Shown: positions 1 to 9,616, counted from the first letter of the stretch. The stretch: 64,000 nucleotides of DNA from Glebionis coronaria (GCA_025667525.1 CM046875.1:438538617-438602616); one strand, 5' to 3'. Program-made: numbers and translations. The notes: generated by a model from the letters alone, not told the origin.

Positions 1-868
1 GAAAATTTTAATTTCTCGTTAATAAGGATAAGTTTTTCATCGGCGATAAACTTTCCTTTCTTAGAATCGCGGGTTACAGTCTGACATGTGACTGCAAGCC
101 GTTGTGCTTGAGCTTAAAAAACTTCGAATGTTTTTACCATAAGCTCATGGCCGAGAAAAATTAATTTCTCGTTGTGAGGATAAGTTTATCATTGGTGATA
201 AACTTTCCTTTCTCTGAAGATCGGGTCATCGTCTGATATTTAACAATGAACCATTTTTACACGAGCTTAAAACCGTTGAATAGTTTTAAAGTAAGCTCGT
301 GTCCGAGAAAATTTAATTTCTCATTTTTGAGGATAATTTTATCATCGGCGATAAACTTTGCTTTATTTGAAAATCGGGTCATCATCTGATATTTAATGAT
401 GAGCCTTATACACGAGCTTAAAACCTTTGAATGGTTTTAGGATAAGCTCGTGTACAAGAAAACTTAATTTCTCGTTAAGAGGGTAAGTTATCATTGCGTA
501 GATAAACTTCCCTGTCTCTGAAGTTCGGGTCACAGACTGTTATTTAACTATGAGCCATATACACGAGCTTAAAACCTTTGAATGGTTTTAGGATAAGCTC
601 GTGTCCGAGAAAACTTAATTTCTCGTTTTGAGGGTAAGTTATTGTTGCGTAGATAAACTTCCCTTTCTCTGAAGTCCGGGTCGTCGTCTGTTATTTAATG
701 AGGAGCCATCGTGCATGAGCTTAAAAACTTGGAATGTTTTTTATATAAGCTCATGCCCGAGAAAAATTAATTTCTCGTTGTTAGGATAAATTTATCATCG
801 GCGATAAAATTTCCTTTCTTTGAAGAACGGGTTACAGACTGTAATTTATCTATAAGCCTTTTTCATTG
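1..868. repeat. 152-bp hairpin satellite, about 5.7 copies
   Basis: A tandem array with units starting near 153, 304, 456, 607 and 759 (spacing 151-152). Every unit contains four inverted repeats in the same order: GAGAAA/TTTCTC, a GATAAGTTTATCA/TGATAAACTT stem, GGGTCATCA/TGATGAGCC, and ACACGAGCTT/AAGCTCGTGT with an inner AAAACC/GGTTTT stem. Example: 561-570 pairs with 595-604. Copies differ mostly in ways that keep the pairing. It lies between the accessory gene of the Copia element E1 and its missing 3' LTR, so in E1 sense it is 3' non-coding sequence. The array begins before the window. Confidence 0.85.
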
Positions 869-1207
869 TTTAGCCAAGTATCATTAAGTCTCCTTAATCC
901 CATTTTCTCCCCTTTCCAAAATTTTAACCATCAATATTTTTTGATATTAATGGATTAACCGGTCTTTGGGTAATAAAATGAAATTAAATGATCGCCAAAG
1001 AACATATTAATGCTCCCCCTCAAATTAATAAGGGTAAGTTGTAGTGCTCGAGTACCATATGTTTGAAAGATTTAGAATCTCAAGAGAAATTCTTGAAAAA
1101 ATATCATACTTTTACACTACAACATGCTACAAAAGCTGATTATACAAAAATTAACATATTCACAATAATAGACATAAGGAGTTGACCTGTTATAAGACGA
1201 ACCATAA
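869..1207 (-). other. E1 3' non-coding gap with a polypurine-like tract
   Basis: No reading frame of note. On the minus strand 1013-1021 reads GAGGGGGAG, the usual look of a Copia polypurine tract, a short distance after the accessory gene ends. Copia elements of the SIRE type can carry several such tracts before the true 3' LTR, so this need not be the functional one. No LTR like the E1 5' LTR follows it inside the window. Confidence 0.5.
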
Positions 1208-1486
1208 TTAAATGGCTCGTTCCGTGAACCTATGGTGAGCTCCATATGGTCGTCCACCGACGAATCGTTCCACACTTCGTAGCAACCGGCGCTTCCTTAA
1301 AAGTTCCTCAATCTTCTTGATCGCGTACTTTGCTCCCTTTTTGCACTGGCTTGTCCAGGTGTACTTGACTGCTGGAAGCGGTAGGTCGGCATTGAGAACC
1401 GTCAGATCATCGAACATGCTTGAGCGTACCATCGCTGAATTTGTGCAGTTCGGAGAATCGCATAAACTGCATGACTCTAGTTTCAT
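1208..1486 (-). pseudogene. E1 accessory ORF3, extreme C-terminal piece
   Basis: The last part of the accessory protein of E1. The conserved part is its C-terminal half: a basic helix (KYAIKKIEELLRKRRLLRS) followed by VERFVGGRPYG and a terminal RFTERAI. From memory this block ends many Asteraceae Copia accessory proteins, where VGGR lies just before the end. It is in a different frame from the preceding piece, so a frameshift around 1400-1480 separates them. Function unknown; no catalytic motif is visible. Confidence 0.6.
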
Positions 1487-1631
1487 TTGGATAAAATATC
1501 CCTGCTTCCGGTGTCGTGGTCCCCATGTACGACTTCTTGTTTTTGTGAAAATGACTGAGCGGAGTTGTATGGGGACGTTGCAAGTTTAGCTGTTTCTGAT
1601 AGCTCTCTACTCCAAGTTGAAAATCTTCCAC
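1407..1631 (-). pseudogene. E1 accessory ORF3, VEDFQLGVESYQ block
   Basis: Continues the accessory protein after a stop near 1660. The frame reads through a block with VEDFQLGVESYQKQLNL and later FSELHKFSDGTLKHVR. I recognise these two blocks as conserved parts of the long accessory ORF found downstream of pol in Asteraceae Copia elements. They have no known enzymatic role. The 3' end overlaps the next, frame-shifted piece. Confidence 0.6.
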
Positions 1632-1661
1632 CCGGTTTTGAGTGATAATTTTCCTTGCATA

Positions 1662-2423
1662 CTAACGAAGATTGGAGCTCAAGGCAATGACAATCTCAGG
1701 TTGTAGATGGTCAACTTTTTCCTGAGCCAATAACAACAGAAGATCTTCGATGTCTTCAAGTTGAAGGTACTGGAGATCACTTTCGTCAATTCGGTATTCT
1801 TTCTCATCAGTACGTTTGAACACTATTACATTCAAGTAATCATAACCGAATACCGTCTGAGTGGTTGCTCCTTGGATGTTTTTGATTCTGTGAGCTGAGA
1901 CAATAGAAGAACCTCTCTTTGGACGATGGAAGTGATTGTAAGCTAACCTTTTCTTTGCATTCCAGTGAGAGATGCCAAGTGATGCAAAAGTATCATAAAA
2001 CTTGAGCAGCTTCTTTCTCCATAGTGCATCAGGTACTTTATCTTCGATCCATGGAACGTTCTCCAGATTAACAGCCTTGAGCATAGTAAGTGACGTGGCA
2101 TATTTCTTTGCGCCTTTTTCAAGATACTTGAGATCGTGAGAAACAAAGTGCTCTATTGGGATCGTTGCAGAACCGGCGATGACTGTGAGTGTAAGAGGTC
2201 GTAACACTGGAGTCTGAATTCCTGTAGTCGACGCTCTTATTGCCTTTGTAAGCTCATTTAAGTGATATTCTGCTTCATTATGGCTGATCTTCAAAGTATC
2301 AAAGAAATCCACATTCGCGGCTGCCATTTTGATAAGATCCGGAGTCATTGTCGGTTTCCCATGAGAATACCTTAGAAAGGCCGAGAAATCGATAGGATTG
2401 TTTAGAAATTGAGTCAGCTCCAA
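1662..2423 (-). pseudogene. E1 accessory ORF3, C-terminal globular region
   Basis: 253 residues without low complexity. The region includes NVPWIEDKVPDALWRKKLLKFYD, then basic linkers (HFHRPKRGSS), FGYDYLNVIVFKRTDEKEYRID and LEDIEDLLLLLAQEKVDHL. The pattern aromatic-basic strand followed by a Leu-rich DIED helix is typical of the C-terminal half of this accessory family (from memory). In frame with 2481-3224 except for a stop near 2481, so both belong to one decayed gene. Not a known enzyme; structural or nucleic-acid binding roles are only guesses. Confidence 0.6.
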
Positions 2424-2480
2424 TTCAGTTGTTGTGTCGAAAGGATGCTGTGGTGCAGCATTTGTAAGCCAGAGTTGCTC

Positions 2481-3224
2481 CTATACCCTGTCATCGATGA
2501 TAAGAGATTCAGCAAAAGTTGGTTCTAGCACATTTAAATCTTCAACTTCCATATCAGAGATGTGCTGATCTTCAGATGGTGTTGAAGGTTGTTCTTGTGT
2601 CACCTGTATATCATCGTGAGGTTCTTCTTCTAGCATTGACCCTGTGGGTTCTTCTTGCGTAGACACAGGAATTTCGTCTTCTTGCATATGTTCTACAGAT
2701 TTATTGTGAGAATCAGTAGTAAAAACTGGTTCAGTAGATATACCTGTGTCAATATGTTGTGTTTCTGTTACAGTAGAATCCACCGTCTTTTCTGCGGTTT
2801 CAGCAATGCTTTTTGCAGCTTCCTCAATACCTTTCTCAGTTGCCTTATCACCTTCATCCATATTTGACTCTTCGGCATTAGTACCAGTTTTGTCATTCTT
2901 TTCACCCTTGTTGGTTCCATTACCATCGTCATTATCGTCATCGTCATCCTCATCCTTATATGTATCCTCGTCCTCATCTTCATCTTCATCCTTATCCTTT
3001 TCTTCCTCATCCTCTTCTTCCTCCTCATCTCCTTCCTTATTCTCTTCCTCATTTTGATCATTTTCACCCTCATCCTCATCACCGTTACCCTCATTATCTT
3101 CCTCCTCTAGCTCATCTTCACTATCAGACTCAGAGTCGGTAGTATCTGCAGGTGTATCTTCAATAATTGCTTTGTTGAGATATTGCAGAACTTTTCGTTT
3201 ATTTTTCGATATATGAGCCCCCAT
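2481..3224 (-). pseudogene. E1 accessory ORF3, very acidic region
   Basis: 247 residues dominated by Asp and Glu. Residues about 25-100 are almost pure E/D with a few K/N, and the DNA there is an imperfect GAG/GAT microsatellite (about 2930-3130). The rest is Ser/Thr/Glu-rich (EEPTGSMLEEEPHDDIQV). Such acidic tracts are disordered and often bind basic proteins such as histones, but nothing here proves that. The overlapping Ser-rich frames on the other strand are products of the same microsatellite. Confidence 0.55.
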
Positions 3225-3239
3225 ATTTAGCAGACGTGT

Positions 3240-3962
3240 CTATAACAATGTCATTAGTTGAAGGGTAGATAAACCATTACCGACAAAAGTTGGTAGTTGC
3301 TGATCAACATATGACTTGACTTCTTGTCGAATGATCTTGGTCATCTTCTCATCAATTGACCCAAGGAAAGCAGCATTCTCTTTGTCACGAGTTTTCTTCT
3401 CTCCAAGAAATGATTTGTGTTGTGCTTTAAGCTTAGACACTCTGTCGGATATTTTCTTAAGTGTAGGCTCATCAGGTTGCAGTTCCTTGAGAGGTTGTGT
3501 GTCAGGAGTGGTGGATCTTTCAGTCAGTGTAGCTATATGTTTAGCTTGAGCCTCCAGCTGTTGTTGAAGAGACTGGATCAGTGGATCATTGACTGTGAGG
3601 AATGGGTTGGAGGTGGATGATACTTGTTGTACTGATGGTGGAGGTGTAACCATAACTATTAAAGTGGTGGTGGATGATACTGGTTGTTCAAGGATAGGTG
3701 ATGGTGTAGATTCAGTGATTGGGGCGGTGGTTGATATAGGTTGTTCAGCTGTTGATGACGGTGTAGATTCAGAGGTTAGGATGGTGGTTGATACCGGTTG
3801 TTCAACAAGTGCTGGTGTGATAGCTGGTGTTATGACATCAGGGATGACCGGGGTGGATAATGGTGGAATGGTAGTTGATGTAACAGAAGTTATGGGAACA
3901 TCCACCATGTTTTCATTTGTCGATGGATCAGTATTTGTAACCTCAATACCCTCCCTTTCCAA
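3240..3962 (-). pseudogene. E1 accessory ORF3, Thr/Pro-rich repeats and coiled coil
   Basis: 240 residues. The N-terminal third has degenerate repeats of the type STPSSTAEQPISTTAPI (units with EQPVSTT / ITESTPS). These are followed by a Gln-rich helix (SLQQQLEAQAKHIATL) and a charged helical segment (KISDRVSKLKAQHKSFLG) that looks like a coiled coil. The start shown is only the first Met after the inserted segment at 4017-4238; the reading frame originally continued from 4766. Confidence 0.55.
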
Positions 3963-3977
3963 GTTAAGATATTTTAA

Positions 3978-4277
3978 AACATCATCAGAGCCGGAAGTAG
4001 ACTTACTTTGAAGTTGGAGAGAGAAAGGTAGAGAGAGAAAGGAGAGAAAGAGAGGAATGGTTGATTAAGAGAAAATGTGAGAAATACAAAGTGACCAACC
4101 CGTCCTAACATGCTAGGAGGGGGTATATATAGCCCACCCTACATGTGGGCTATATGGGCTATATTGGATCACGAGCCCAATATCATTGGAGTGACCTATC
4201 CTTTCGAAATACGTAAAAACGTATTTCCAACATTTCATAACATCGTCAGAGCCGGAAGTAGACTTACTTTGAAGTTG
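3978..4277 (-). mobile_element. LTR-like promoter segment inserted in ORF3, flanked by 39-bp direct repeats
   Basis: The block at about 4017-4238 interrupts ORF3. It resembles the E1 and S1 LTRs on the minus strand: it starts like TGTTGGAAATACG, has a TATATATA box (4124-4131) and ends in CT-rich sequence. It is bounded by direct repeats of ORF3 sequence of about 39 bp (3978-4016 and 4239-4277, one mismatch seen). That is far longer than the 5-bp duplication made by LTR integration. The TATA is flanked by inverted repeats (TCCTA/TAGGA at 4103-4118; 11-bp arms 4127-4137 and 4145-4155). Confidence 0.6.
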
Positions 4278-4766
4278 AGTTTCTGGTATGAAAGTTGCAT
4301 GAGCATCATCGTGTACCACCGTGTGAGTTGGTTCCAGTAAAGATGTGTTGACATTTAAATCATGATACAACAAATTTGTATCCGTGTTTGCACTGCTACC
4401 ACCATCTTCACTCTGCTCACGACTTTCTAAATGGAAGTTATCAGCATCTTCATAAGCTTCTTCATCGGTAGGATCTTCATAAAAGGCCATATCAGCATCA
4501 GGATTACCAAATTCCTCTAAGTCTTCAAACAGTCTTGAGCCTGATCCTGTGGATGTTGCAAAATCCTCCTCTCTGCTTTGTTGAAGAATAACACGCAGTC
4601 GTTTGGCTTTAGAATTAGTTTGTTGAGTTGGTTCATCTGAAGCAACAGTTGCTTCTTTACCTTTTCTTTGCTTTGCTTTCTTTGGCCTTCTGAGTGGTAC
4701 TTCTTCCTGTTCTTCCTCAGTATTGATCATTTCATCTTCATCATCATCTTCATAAACTATTTGCAT
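4278..4766 (-). pseudogene. E1 accessory ORF3, basic-acidic hinge
   Basis: The region has EDDDEDEMINTEEEQEE, a basic stretch PLRRPKKAKQRKGKE that looks like a nuclear localisation signal, then an acidic Ser-rich tail ending in QLQSKSTSGSDD at the duplicated site. Upstream bases 4767-4901 also encode Lys/Arg-rich sequence. A nuclear signal would fit a protein acting on DNA or chromatin, but that is inference. In frame with 4902-5243. Confidence 0.5.
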
Positions 4767-4901
4767 TTTCCCTGTGCCTTTATCTTTGGAGGAAGCAATC
4801 GATTGGCGCTTTGAAACTCTTTTCTTGCGTTTACCTTTTTGCTTCTCTAAGGGAAGTGAATTTGCTCGTCAAAACTGTGTGTCAATATCATTAAGCATCT
4901 C

Positions 4902-5243
4902 TTAATATTTATCACTTTCCTTGATTCCTTCATTTATCATTGTGTCAGGTACTAGGGCAGGACGTAATCCATACTTTGTGGAATTAGTATCTACATTCAT
5001 TTGTAGAATCACATAGTCATCATCTTTTGTGTGGTAGAAGAAATTCCCGCGAGTGTCAATGGTTGGGTCATTCTTCATAAAGTGGTTGATAATGAGCTTG
5101 GTGAATCTTGGGAATGGAAGATGCACTGATTTCTTCTTGGTTCCAGTAAACTGATAACAAAATTCTTGCCAGAGAAGGAGTGCATAGTCTACTTTAGATG
5201 CCGTGTAAAGTCCCCAAAATATGTGACCCTGAGGTGGTCTCAT
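4902..5243 (-). pseudogene. E1 accessory ORF3, conserved domain second half (PRFTKLIINHFM)
   Basis: 113 residues. Key blocks are GLYTASKVDYALLLWQEF, LPFPRFTKLIINHFMKND and FFYHTKDDDYVILQM. From memory the LLWQEF...PRFTK..I..FM pattern is the hallmark of the accessory protein of Asteraceae Copia elements. A related YPRF block occurs in the accessory ORF of E3 (38920-40236). A frameshift separates this from the N-terminal piece. Confidence 0.65.
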
Positions 5244-5314
5244 TGCGTCGGAGCCCCGAGTATTTCCAGTAAGACATTTGACAATGATGGTGATAAGTGC
5301 TTTCCAGGGTTTCC

Positions 5315-5749
5315 CTATGTGTGATGTATTGTACTGGGATGGTTGTGGATTTCACCTTCATAATTCATAGCACTTATGACTCGAAACAAGTCATCGGTCT
5401 TTGGGTTAGCCACAAATTGTTCTCCTTGTGTCAACTTAGGAAATTTAAACAGTCGCCGAAAGATGCTCAAGTTAAGTACCATTGGCGTTTTGTTTAGTTG
5501 GAACGAGATAGTCTTTTTAGAGAGTGTTGCAGTGTTCCAGAACTCGTGCATGTAGACTTCGGGAACAGAGGCAGTACATCTGAATGTATCTTTGATGGGT
5601 GAGATGTCAAGGATATCCGTGGCGATTTTGAAGGCTGCTAAAGACGGATCAAAATCCTCTCGAGAGTTGTTCTCAGCATATGGTAGCCTGTCGCTGAGCG
5701 AAACAAGTTCGAGATCACGTTGTCGCTGTTGTTCTTCTGTGATCGACAT
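5315..5749 (-). pseudogene. E1 accessory ORF3, N-terminal conserved domain (EFWNTATL)
   Basis: The start is taken at the ATG at 5749 (MSITEEQQ), because an upstream start is not ATG. Blocks: AAFKIATDILDISPIKDTF, VPEVYMHEFWNTATL, FRRLFKFPKLTQGEQF. The EFWNT block recurs as KQFWNTV in the E3 accessory ORF, supporting a shared origin. No signal peptide or membrane segment is visible, so calling it an envelope protein is not supported. It lies downstream of pol, with its own 5' non-coding region carrying the CATCGCAATG array. Confidence 0.65.
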
Positions 5750-5980
5750 CTTCCTGCTTTGATGACATAAACACAAATGATATACACAAAATATATATAT
5801 CTTAAGTCTATGCCAAGTTGAAGCATAAGGAATAAATCACAACAAATATCACCACATATAATTGAGAAACAACATACAGACATAGTTCATATGGACTAAG
5901 TCCTTACATTCAAAAAACACACGTAGAATTATGAAAGATATGCCAAAGACAATTTATTCTAAGGAGATAACGACCTAGCA

Positions 5981-6208
5981 TTAGTTCTTTGAATATTTGG
6001 ATTTCTTGGTTGTCATAACCAGAACCTCAGTAGGTCTAGGTTTAATTTCTACAACAACCTCAGTAGGTCTTGGTTAAATTTCAACCACAACTTCAGTGGG
6101 ATTTGGTTTAGTTTCAACCACTACTTCAATAATTGTAGGATTATCCTCAACCCAAATTTCAGTAGGCTTGAACACAGGGTTAGATAACGATGAAACTTTG
6201 TCTTCCAT
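5981..6208 (-). pseudogene. small ORF upstream of ORF3 with PTEVVVEI repeats
   Basis: From the ATG at 6208 the frame encodes about 75 residues with one internal TAA. It contains a repeated unit of about 11 residues, PTEVVVEIKPR / PTEVVVETKPN, four times in degenerate form, and ends with TTKKSKYSKN. It sits between the CATCGCAATG array and ORF3, on the E1 sense strand. It could be a small separate ORF or a former N-terminal extension of ORF3. I recognise no family. Confidence 0.45.
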
Positions 6209-6480
6209 AGCCTGGATACAAAACACAAGACATTGAATAAGTAATTTGTATCTCTTTTGTTTACAGAATTGTCAACTTATTAAATAAGATGAACTTCTAT
6301 AATAAGAAACGTTTCAAGTATTCTTATGAGATAAAATTAATTAATTTCAATATAACTTGGTTTCGTGTTAGTGGCCCTAATTTACTTAAAGCTTAATAAA
6401 TTAGGAATGCAGTCTAGGCCGAATTCATTAGATAGTCTAAGGCATGTGCATAATTCTAAAAGTCCATAGCAAACTTACAA
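6209..6480. other. non-coding spacer, E1
   Basis: AT-rich sequence between the small ORF and the motif array. I see no gene, tandem repeat or strong hairpin. Confidence 0.5.
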
Positions 6481-6481
6481 A

Positions 6482-6865
6482 CCATCGGAATCCTGAAAAA
6501 GCATCGCAATGTTTAAACATCACAAACCTATCGCAATCTTACACCTATCGCAATGTGAAACCATCGCAATCCTATCTCAATCCTGTTCTATCGCAATATC
6601 TAAGTTCCATCGCAATAAGTTCGTTCCATCGGAATGTTTGAGAATTCATCGCAATATGTCCCCATCGCAATACCATTACAATGCCATCGCAATAACGCAT
6701 CGGAATGCACCATCGAAATATGTCATCGCAATGCGTCATCGTAATGACCATCACAATGAGCCATCGGAATGACCCATCGCAATAACCCATCGCAATGAGC
6801 CATCGGAATGACTCATCGCAATGACAAGGCATCACAATGTGGTGTCGCAATGATCATCGGAATCC
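6482..6865 (-). repeat. array of about 25 CATCGCAATG motifs
   Basis: The 10-mer CATCGCAATG, with variants CATCGGAATG and TATCGCAATC, recurs about 25 times at irregular spacing of mostly 13-20 bp (for example near 6500, 6546, 6626, 6683, 6722, 6761, 6787, 6814). In E1 sense it reads CATTGCGATG. It lies upstream of ORF3. A second array of the related motif lies upstream of gag at 23865-24270. Confidence 0.8.
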
Positions 6866-6870
6866 GAGAC

Positions 6871-7679
6871 TGGGATCCGATCTAAACGTTGACTTCACAA
6901 TTCCTGGAGTTTAGCAACGTTTTAAACAAAACTGGGCAAGACCATTGTGCATCTGAGCAATCTAAGCAAATCCCACAACTCAATTTACAGTTTCATCGCA
7001 AAACGCAAAAACCCTAATTTTTTATTAACTTTGATCTCGGGTTGTTTGTGTCAGTTTTAAGATAAGAAATGTAATAACAATTGAAGCATGAAATGATACC
7101 TAGATGAGTGAACAGAGTGCAAACAATCAAAACTCAAATGATGAAGGTTTTAACAATGGCGGGGAGTGTTTTGTGTGTGTGTGTTTGCGATGGAGAAGAA
7201 ACAGGAACGGGGAGGGGGGGTATAGTGTTTGACTTGGTCAACTTTGTGCCAAAATTACACATAAAACCCCCACTTTGCAACATTTGCAAAAGTGGTCCCC
7301 CAGTTAATAGTATATGTTAAAGTCATTAGGTTTAACCAAATAAACTTAACGAATTACTAACCCGCTCACAAACACGAACACATACACTTAACGCCAAATT
7401 GCAAATAACCTATACATGAATGTTTAATTCACACAAGACACACTGAGCACTTAATGATGATGATTAACGGTTTATATTTTCTGAAAACCCTTTTTGAAGA
7501 CCAATTTTACGTCCAAGAAGATTTAATATTTTCTCCCCTTTAACCACGGACCCGTTTTCTATTTAAAGAGCTGTAGTCAATGATGTTAAAGCAGCAAATA
7601 TCCATGAAGACATTTTCCGGTTAAGTGATTGGTTGGAACGATTCTGGTGGCAATAAGATTTCTCTTTTTTTGACAAAAT
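6871..7679. other. E1 spacer between pol and ORF3
   Basis: About 800 bp without a credible gene. A 70-residue frame on the plus strand near 7108 contains a VCVCVC run from a GT-rich stretch and is not convincing. A G-run at 7211-7218 and general AT-richness are the only features I see. Confidence 0.45.
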
Positions 7680-7980
7680 CAGTGCACTGATACGTACACT
7701 CATTTGTGTTAGACCAAGTTATAAAGTAAACTTAGTCCCTTACAAGGTTTTAAAGTAAACCTTGCCCGAGAAAATTAATTCCTGTTGTGAGCCAACGTTT
7801 TCAAAAGAAATACGGACTTTAATGCGAAAAGCGGTTTGCAGTCTAAAATAACTACAAGCCATAATGGGCATGTTTTAAAAGATGTACAACTTTTATACGG
7901 ACTCTATTTATGGCGCTATGTCAATTTTAATCGACATTTCTAAAGCCGTAAATATTACCGTACTAAAAGACATGCCCGTT
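7680..7980. repeat. fold-back region with concentric stems
   Basis: Contains CAAGGTTT/AAACCTTG (7743-7750 with 7757-7764) and a nested structure from 7866 to 7977. The nested stems are GGGCATGT/ACATGCCC outside, then TACGG/CCGTA (7896, 7958), TTTATGGC/GCCGTAAA with one mismatch, and ATGTC/GACAT (7918, 7933) at the core. It lies just after the end of pol in E1 sense. It contains a piece resembling the 1-868 satellite (CCCGAGAAAATTAATT near 7764). Confidence 0.7.
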
Positions 7981-8119
7981 TTAAAAATGAAAAAATATTT
8001 TTGGATTTTCTTGAATTTATGTATTTTTTTATGTTTTTTGTATGTTTTATATTTTTGTATTTTTCTTTTGGTGGTTTAAATATATACGATAATATACAAG
8101 ATCACGATCAAAGGATATA

Positions 8120-8488
8120 CTAGAATAGTTTACCACCACTATTCTTAGATTCTTCTGCCAACTTCTTAAGTGTCGCTGGTGAGAATAATTTCATGCCTAG
8201 CTTTTCGATCAAAAACTCGATACGTCCTCGATCTAAGGCCTTTGTGAATATATCTGCCAGCTGATACTCAGTGTTGACGAAGTACAGTTCGATCACTCCA
8301 TTTTCCACTTGCTCTTTGATGAAGTGGTAGCGTATGTCAATGTGCTTCGCCCGGGAATGTTGAACATAGTTGCAGCACAGAGCAATTGCACTTTTGTTAT
8401 CACAGTACATCGGGATTTTGTTGAATCCAAGACCGTAGTCAGTTAATTGTGATCTCATCCAAAGAACTTGAGCACAACAACCGGACAT
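8120..8488 (-). pseudogene. E1 RNase H, C-terminal half
   Basis: End of the Copia pol. It shows [18 protein letters not shown], then [13 protein letters not shown] with a conserved RNase H Asp, [18 protein letters not shown], and the closing [17 protein letters not shown]. These are standard for plant Copia RNase H, which removes the RNA strand from the RNA-DNA hybrid during replication. It is in the same frame as the upstream RT pieces and separated from 8540-8827 only by a stop. The natural end is near 8120. Confidence 0.85.
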
Positions 8489-8539
8489 AGCAATGTATTC
8501 AACCTCTGTACTTGATATCGCAGCGCTTTTCTGCCTTTT

Positions 8540-8827
8540 TTATGCCCAACTAACAAGTTTATCTCCAAGAAGTTGCACACTACCAGAAGTGCTACGTCTA
8601 GTATCTTGACACCCAGCATAATCTGCATCTGCATATGAGATTAGTGCAGTAGAGGAATCCTTCGGATACCACAGACCACGATTAAGTGTTCCTTTAAGAT
8701 ACCGAAAGATCCTTTTCACAACATGTAAGTGCTTTTCGGTAGGCCGAGCCTGATACCGGGCACACATGCATATAGCAAATTGTAAATCAGGCCTGCTAGC
8801 AGTCAGATAGAGAAGGGTGCCGATCAT
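8540..8827 (-). pseudogene. E1 RT connection and RNase H start
   Basis: MIGTLLYLTASRPDLQFAIC (the end of the RT thumb/connection in Copia elements), then EKHLHVVKRIFRYLKGT and YADADYAGCQDTRRSTSG, which holds the first catalytic Asp of RNase H. Ends at a stop after LVSWA, where the family continues SKRQ. One in-frame stop also separates it from RT at about 8830. Confidence 0.85.
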
Positions 8828-8833
8828 TCCACT

Positions 8834-9616
8834 TTAAATTTTAGGATCGACAGCTATCTCTTCCTTATCTTCATCTAACTTGGATCTCTCCACCATTGGA
8901 GTATCCACGGGGTCACAATTTTCAAAATGATACTTCTTTAATGATTCAAGAGCAAATTTGGATTGATTAATGAAGATGCCTCTGGGATTCTGAGAAATTT
9001 GCAACCCTAAGAAAAATGAAAATTTTCCCATCATCGATATCTTAAAACATATGGACATAATTTTCTCAAAATGGTCAGACAGTCTTTGATTAGTAGCAGC
9101 AAATATTATATCATCAACATAAATTTGTACCAGTATCATGTCGTTGTCCTGCTTGAGAATAAATAATGTTGGGTCCACTTTGCCTTTGGAGAAGCCTTTC
9201 GAAATGAGATAAGACGATAAGAGATCGTACCACGCGCGTGGAGCTTGTTTCAACCCATAAAGAGCCTTCTTGAGCTTATACACGTGATTAGGATACTCCG
9301 AGTTGACGAATCCATTCGGCTGACTTACGTAGACATCTTCCCTTAATTCACCATTGAGAAATGCCGTCTTGACATCCATTTGGTATACGATCATGTTCAT
9401 GTGAGAAGCATAAGCAAGGAATAGTCTAATCGCCTCCAATCGTGCAACAGGAGCAAAGGATTCTTCAAAGTCAATACCCAAAGCTTGTTTGTAACCTCTA
9501 GGAACCAATCTAGCTTTGTTCTTCAGCACTCCACCTAACTCATCGAGTTTAACCTTATATACCCACAACAATGTGACGATTTCAACGTTGTTGGGTAAAG
9601 GAACTAATTCCCACAC
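8834..9616 (-). pseudogene. E1 reverse transcriptase
   Basis: A nearly complete Copia RT core of 260 residues. Blocks in order: [64 protein letters not shown], and the catalytic YVDDIIFAA motif, followed by [18 protein letters not shown]. It copies element RNA into DNA. RLEAIR and PRAWYD are typical of plant Copia. The catalytic Asp pair is intact; the gene is dead because of stops before and after and because N1 splits pol upstream. Confidence 0.9.

Noticed and set aside
1..868. A CRISPR-like array
   Set aside because: The whole 152-bp unit repeats with no unique spacers, the genome is eukaryotic and no cas genes are present.
2655..3142. Ser-, His- and Pro-rich plus-strand frames opposite the acidic region
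   Set aside because: They are reverse readings of the GAG/GAT microsatellite that encodes the acidic tract.
5315..5749. Retroviral envelope protein
   Set aside because: Its position after pol resembles env, but I see no signal peptide, membrane helix or cleavage site in any ORF3 piece.
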